This document shows, in pieces, positions 60,679 through 64,000 of a stretch of 64,000 bases of DNA. A program made the translations under genes and the position numbers. The first letter of the stretch is position 1. The number at the start of each line of letters is the position of its first letter. Under the pieces are notes generated by a model. That model did not search any database and had not been told where the DNA came from. It saw only the letters and a program-made list of their open reading frames with translations. Source of the stretch: Bacteroidota bacterium (GTDB taxonomy: Bacteria; Bacteroidota; Ignavibacteria; Ignavibacteriales; Melioribacteraceae); NCBI GenBank assembly GCA_021820065.1, contig JAKAEE010000012.1:1-64000 (forward strand), in the 5' to 3' direction.

Positions 60679-62100
60679 TCATTTTTTTTGCCATAAGTAC
60701 ACACACTTGCGGATTTCAGTCCGTCCAAAGTTACCCATTTGTTGACTGCTGTTGCCTTTTCCCCGTGGGAGAACAAAAATCTTCTTAACATCGAATCCAA
60801 AATTTTCGGCAAATTCCGAGAGAATTAAATCTACCGGAATCTCCTCGCCGCCATATCTAACGTTATCATTAACCATAACACAATATCCACCCTTCTTTAA
60901 AACTCTTGCCATCTCAAAAACCACAAAACAAAGCTCTAGAAAATAGTTTCTAACCATTCGAGGAATGTTATTGTTATTGAGCTTATTAAGCTTGTTCAGT
61001 TCATCAAGGACTGAATTTACTTCATTCATTGCGGCCGACGAATTATAAACATTTAGCACATTCGCGAATGTTGTTCCTCTTCCAAGGTCTGTGTACAATT
61101 GATATAGATAGTCCAACTTTTCTTTATTTTCAACGGTGCATGACAACAATTCTTGGCGCAGTTCTTTTACTTTTTCGTTATCACACCCTAGATAAGCCAA
61201 TTCTAACGCATATGTTCGTGTGTAGTCATAGCGGTTACAATAAGGAGGAGACGTTATTATGAAATCAAAGAAATCATCATTCATGTGAGGAAGTTCTTCA
61301 AGACAAGTTCCTTTGATTAATTTAATATCTTTAGGAACAAATTTATTACTATTGCTATAATTAAAAAGAGAATCGTTCTGTGGCGACATATCAGAAACGA
61401 TTTGAGATAATTTATGCTTTAACGCTTGATCAAACGGGATTATTTTTCCCTTGTTAAAAGGTTTGCCATTTAAATCTCGTTTAGAGCGATAGTCCCATCG
61501 CAAATATTGACCATCTTTTCTAGTGTAACTAAGTTCTTCCAATATTGAAAATGCAGTGAATCTTAAAACGGTTTGTATCTTTTCGTTCTTAACAGTGCTG
61601 ATATATGTTAAAAATTTATTAAGCGCTATTTCTGTTTCGTCTGGAAAAGCATCTTGAGTAATGGAAAGATGATTGAAGTGAGTTTTGGTTTCCTTTATTT
61701 TTTTTAGTTCTATCCAAAGCTTTTCAATGCTTTTTTGAAATTCTATGGGATTGATCTTTTGTAATGCTTCTCGTGCTTCAACAACAAAGATACCTACTGG
61801 CAACAATTCAATTCCATGAGTCTCCCAACCAAGCGATTGTCCTGCAAACAGTGTTGTGCCTACTCCCGCGAAAGGGTCTAGTAGTCTTCCGGGTTCGTTG
61901 TAATATTCAGTAAGAAAATATTTAACAAGAGCTGAGGAAAAGCCCTCTTTATACTTGAACCAGCGGGAAACCGGCTCTTCTTTGTTTGCCTGGAAACTTA
62001 CGACTTGTCTATTAAAATTGTATGCTTTCTCAAACCTGTTGGAAAACCTTTTAAAGAGTTTTTCCCGCTCGCTTTGAAACAAATCAGTTAATTCATACAT
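60679..62100 (-). CDS. DNA amino-methyltransferase (TSPPY type), no restriction partner
   Basis: A 473-residue SAM-dependent DNA methyltransferase. The SAM-binding motif DPFAGVGTTLFAGQSLG lies near residues 78-94, followed by a helical, presumably target-recognition region and the catalytic TSPPYCNRYDY near 284-294. TSPPY suggests N4-cytosine methylation. The C-terminal block with VMVNDNVRYGG supports the fold. The gene is AT-rich, stands alone and has no endonuclease gene beside it, so it is an apparent orphan. Target sequence unknown. Confidence 0.85.
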   Translation of the reverse strand: MYELTDLFQSEREKLFKRFSNRFEKAYNFNRQVVSFQANKEEPVSRWFKYKEGFSSALVKYFLTEYYNEPGRLLDPFAGVGTTLFAGQSLGWETHGIELLPVGIFVVEAREALQKINPIEFQKSIEKLWIELKKIKETKTHFNHLSITQDAFPDETEIALNKFLTYISTVKNEKIQTVLRFTAFSILEELSYTRKDGQYLRWDYRSKRDLNGKPFNKGKIIPFDQALKHKLSQIVSDMSPQNDSLFNYSNSNKFVPKDIKLIKGTCLEELPHMNDDFFDFIITSPPYCNRYDYTRTYALELAYLGCDNEKVKELRQELLSCTVENKEKLDYLYQLYTDLGRGTTFANVLNVYNSSAAMNEVNSVLDELNKLNKLNNNNIPRMVRNYFLELCFVVFEMARVLKKGGYCVMVNDNVRYGGEEIPVDLILSEFAENFGFDVKKIFVLPRGKGNSSQQMGNFGRTEIRKCVYLWQKK

Positions 62101-62235
62101 ACACTTAAGCTATTTAGTTAAAAGCAATCACTCCAAACAGAGAATATCAAAAGGATGAGGTTTATTCAATTATACGTCATCGTAGAAATTAAATCCCACT
62201 TCAAACATCCGCAATTTGGAGATTATTAGGAAAGT

Positions 62236-62275
62236 GAAACCTTCGAGAGTGCTGTTTAACAACCTCGAAGGTTTC
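62236..62275. terminator. long inverted repeat, probable terminator
   Basis: GAAACCTTCGAG (62236-62247) pairs perfectly with CTCGAAGGTTTC (62264-62275), 16-base loop. It lies just downstream of the minus-strand membrane protein. There is no clear U-tract, so it may be a repeat element instead. Confidence 0.55.
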
Positions 62276-62286
62276 CACAGCAGAAA

Positions 62287-62847
62287 CTACCTTGGCCAAA
62301 GCCATCCGAATACACCCGCGGTTAGCAGCGCGTAGATCAACCCGTCGAATGTCATTTTTATCGTTGAACTCCATGCTCGTCCGTACCAAATCGAAATGGG
62401 CCAATAAGCAAAGGTGTAACCCATAAATGCGGTTGCGCCGATGAATCTGAAAACTTGAAGGTACGTAGCGCCAACAGCTAATGCATGACTAGCAATGTAC
62501 GCTGCAAAAAATCCCACAACAATTGAATAAATGAACCACAACAACAACGGTGCACTCATTTTCCATTTGCCGTTCGGTCTTACAGTTACAAACATAACGG
62601 GACCTTTGCTGAGCTTCTCGGAAAACTCTGGAGACTTCATTTCTTTTCCGTCCGCCGCGCGCGGCATCATATAATCGCCTGGAGGAATATTGAACGGACG
62701 GAGCGCGTCCATCACTTTATCTTCGTTTGGTACTTTAAGATAATCGTTTTTATGCCACGGCATTGCCATGTGAATTACCGAACTGACAATGAATACAACC
62801 ACTGCCGATAAAAGTATCGGCAGCCAGAGAGCTGTTAATTCCGTCAT
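62287..62847 (-). CDS. conserved membrane protein, unknown
   Basis: A 186-residue protein with an N-terminal helix ([21 protein letters not shown]), a soluble loop of about 70 residues ([33 protein letters not shown]) and three further helices. ATG 62847 follows AGGAG; the frame extends back to 62940. A conserved-looking PPGDYMMP segment is visible, but no function is assigned. It is probably monocistronic. Confidence 0.78.
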   Translation of the reverse strand: MTELTALWLPILLSAVVVFIVSSVIHMAMPWHKNDYLKVPNEDKVMDALRPFNIPPGDYMMPRAADGKEMKSPEFSEKLSKGPVMFVTVRPNGKWKMSAPLLLWFIYSIVVGFFAAYIASHALAVGATYLQVFRFIGATAFMGYTFAYWPISIWYGRAWSSTIKMTFDGLIYALLTAGVFGWLWPR

Positions 62848-63009
62848 GCTGATTCTCCTTTTGTTTATTAATATTTTTTGCGGGTAAAATACAATAAGTG
62901 GAAGCGTTAACAACTTAACGAATTGAAGTTTATCGCTCAAGAAATTTTTTTCTCATTTAATGTTGCGTTTGATTGTGCGGGGCGGCGGACTCAATTTGAA
63001 TGTGCGGTA

Positions 63010-63116
63010 TTTAAGAGGGTGTGTGAAAATAGGGCGTCAAGAGAATTTTGGTTTCGTTTTTAAAATAAAATCGAAATATTTTTTCAACAAAACCGAATTA
63101 TCACACACCTCCTAAA
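63010..63116. repeat. MITE-like inverted-repeat element, 107 bp
   Basis: TTTAAGAGGGTGTGTGA (63010-63026) is the inverse of TTTAGGAGGTGTGTGA (complement of 63101-63116), one mismatch and one indel. Inside, AATTTTGGTTT and AAACCGAATT form a further imperfect stem, so the whole can fold as one long hairpin. No transposase gene is near. Confidence 0.55.
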
Positions 63117-63121
63117 CACAG

Positions 63122-63154
63122 AAGCTCACCCGATCAAGAAAACCAGGTGAGCTT
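63122..63154. terminator. hairpin AAGCTCACC/GGTGAGCTT
   Basis: AAGCTCACC (63122-63130) pairs with GGTGAGCTT (63146-63154), 15-base loop, followed by TAAAAG. Could terminate transcription of the small gene at 63238-63366 on the minus strand. Confidence 0.6.
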
Positions 63155-63237
63155 TAAAAGAAAATTTATTTCCGGGAATTACAATTGTGTGCGGTTGAAT
63201 TTGGAAAGGCGTCGTTGAAACTCAAACCTCTAAATTC

Positions 63238-63366
63238 TTATCCGAAAAAGATCGAATAAAAAAGAAATCCAACCGTGAATAAAACAGTAAAGCCCAAGAT
63301 AGACATCAATAAATAGAAAGCGATATCATTCAACTTGTTTTTCGGTTTATCTACTTCTGCTGCCAT
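63238..63366 (-). CDS. small single-pass membrane protein, 42 residues
   Basis: ATG 63366, with GGAG nine bases upstream, opens a 42-residue frame: a charged start (AAEVDKPKNKLND), then one transmembrane helix (LLMSILGFTVLFTVGFLFYSIFF). The layout is like small subunits of respiratory or transport complexes, but no family is recognised. It is divergent from the APC permease gene and ends before a hairpin. Confidence 0.65.
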   Translation of the reverse strand: MAAEVDKPKNKLNDIAFYLLMSILGFTVLFTVGFLFYSIFFG

Positions 63367-63533
63367 TGTTCTAACTCCGTAAAAAATAATGCTGAAATTT
63401 GACGCCGAAAAGATAATTAATTTTTAAGGAAAATCTGAATTGAATTGGAGAAAATCTTCGGCTGTGAATTAAAATGTTATTTGAGATTTAAGATTAGTTC
63501 TTTAATTTGCGCCGAACTTTAATCAAGCGAGCA

Positions 63534-64000
63534 ATGGCAGACAAACCGAAAAAAACTGAACTCGTCCGCGGATTAACACTAACTGCCGCGGTAATGCTTG
63601 TCGCTGGTTCAATGATAGGCTCGGGTATTTTTAGAAAGCCCGCAACGATGGCAGACCAACTTGGCTCGCCGGAACTTCTAATTTTTGTATGGATTGCAGC
63701 CGGACTTATCACGTTTATCGGCGCGCTCTGCAACGCAGAAATTTCCGGTATGATCGACGAGACGGGCGGTCAATACATTTACTTCCGAAAAATGTACGGA
63801 GATTTTACTTCCTACCTTTACGGATGGTCAACCCTTTCTGTAATTCAAACCGGAAGCCAGGCAGCCATAGCTTATGCTTTTGCTGAGTATGTCGGTTACT
63901 TTGTAAAATATCCGCACGTGTCTCAATCATTACAAAACTTTACTTTCTACATGCCGCTCGTTGGAGAGATTCATCCGTTTGTAGATTTAGGAACCAAAAT
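63534..64000 (+). CDS. APC-superfamily amino acid permease, 5' part
   Basis: Inner-membrane amino acid transporter, cut by the window edge after 155 codons. The start is ATG 63534 (MADKPKKTELVRG). The first helix has the substrate-binding GSMIGSGIFRKPATM, as in the LAT/APC family, followed by helices near 42-64 and 92-110 and the acidic loop SGMIDETGGQYIYFRKMYG. Substrate unknown. No adjacent partner is visible. Confidence 0.85.
   Translation, partial: MADKPKKTELVRGLTLTAAVMLVAGSMIGSGIFRKPATMADQLGSPELLIFVWIAAGLITFIGALCNAEISGMIDETGGQYIYFRKMYGDFTSYLYGWSTLSVIQTGSQAAIAYAFAEYVGYFVKYPHVSQSLQNFTFYMPLVGEIHPFVDLGTK

Larger units (their letters stand above)
62848..63237. other. noncoding stretch with inverted repeats
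   Basis: This gap holds a MITE-like element at 63010-63116 and a simple hairpin/terminator at 63122-63154. No gene is visible in the rest. Confidence 0.6.

Noticed and set aside
60679..62100. Complete restriction-modification system
   Set aside because: Only the methyltransferase is present; neighbouring genes are GH92 and a membrane protein.
1..64000. CRISPR arrays, tRNA and rRNA genes
   Set aside because: I looked for repeated 25-40-base units with spacers and for T-loop GTTCRANNC with matching acceptor stems; nothing convincing was found. The repeats present are heptamers and hairpins.

Overview
The window is a gene-dense, moderately AT-rich bacterial chromosome segment with no rRNA, tRNA, CRISPR array or intact insertion sequence that I can see. 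Gene content points to the Bacteroidota/Chlorobiota/Ignavibacteriota group, most likely a free-living Ignavibacteria-type organism. The evidence is a Chlorobium-type 2[4Fe-4S] ferredoxin, secreted proteins with lamin-tail and FlgD-like C-terminal Ig domains, a DUF5723 outer-membrane protein, a GH92 mannosidase, a BlaI/M56 pair, BatA-type VWA protein and DUF1015 beside serC. This placement is inference from gene content.

Layout: 1-2.5 kb carries an AlkA-like glycosylase, an ECF sigma/zinc-finger anti-sigma pair and an AT-rich DUF3800 gene. 2.7-6.6 kb has threonine synthase diverging from a BlaI repressor/M56 sensor operon with two matching operators in its promoter. 6.6-19.2 kb holds a large lamin-tail protein, a cyclophilin-FKBP fusion, TrhO, SpoIID, a glycosyltransferase, a BatA protein, HflX, an unannotated 57-residue membrane protein and a MIO-type ammonia-lyase. 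19.3-29.5 kb holds serC/DUF1015, pirin, a MarR regulator lacking a normal start codon, OsmC, an NCS2 permease, PspC proteins and a sigma/RskA pair. 29.9-32.4 kb is an accessory pair of exported proteins. 32.6-44 kb is housekeeping: alaS, tag, an aldehyde dehydrogenase, PIN-PhoH, and then gatE-gatD, the archaeal-type Glu-tRNA(Gln) amidotransferase. 44-56 kb is envelope-related: DUF5723 protein, lipoprotein, membrane protein, M1 peptidase, ferredoxin, PAP2, and a sigma/FecR-like anti-sigma trio. 56-64 kb has a close relative of eukaryotic sphingolipid delta-4 desaturase, GH92, an apparently orphan DNA methyltransferase, small membrane proteins and the start of an APC permease.

The strongest points for follow-up are: (1) gatDE in a bacterial context; (2) the DEGS-like desaturase; (3) a family of degenerate tandem repeats that all keep a 7-nt period although each locus has its own heptamer, including one array inside the alaS reading frame; (4) REP-like hairpins with a GTAG foot, including a paired (BIME-like) copy; (5) the BlaI operators; (6) the cyclophilin-FKBP fusion; and (7) overlooked small membrane proteins. 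All identifications rest on reading motifs by eye; no database search was run.
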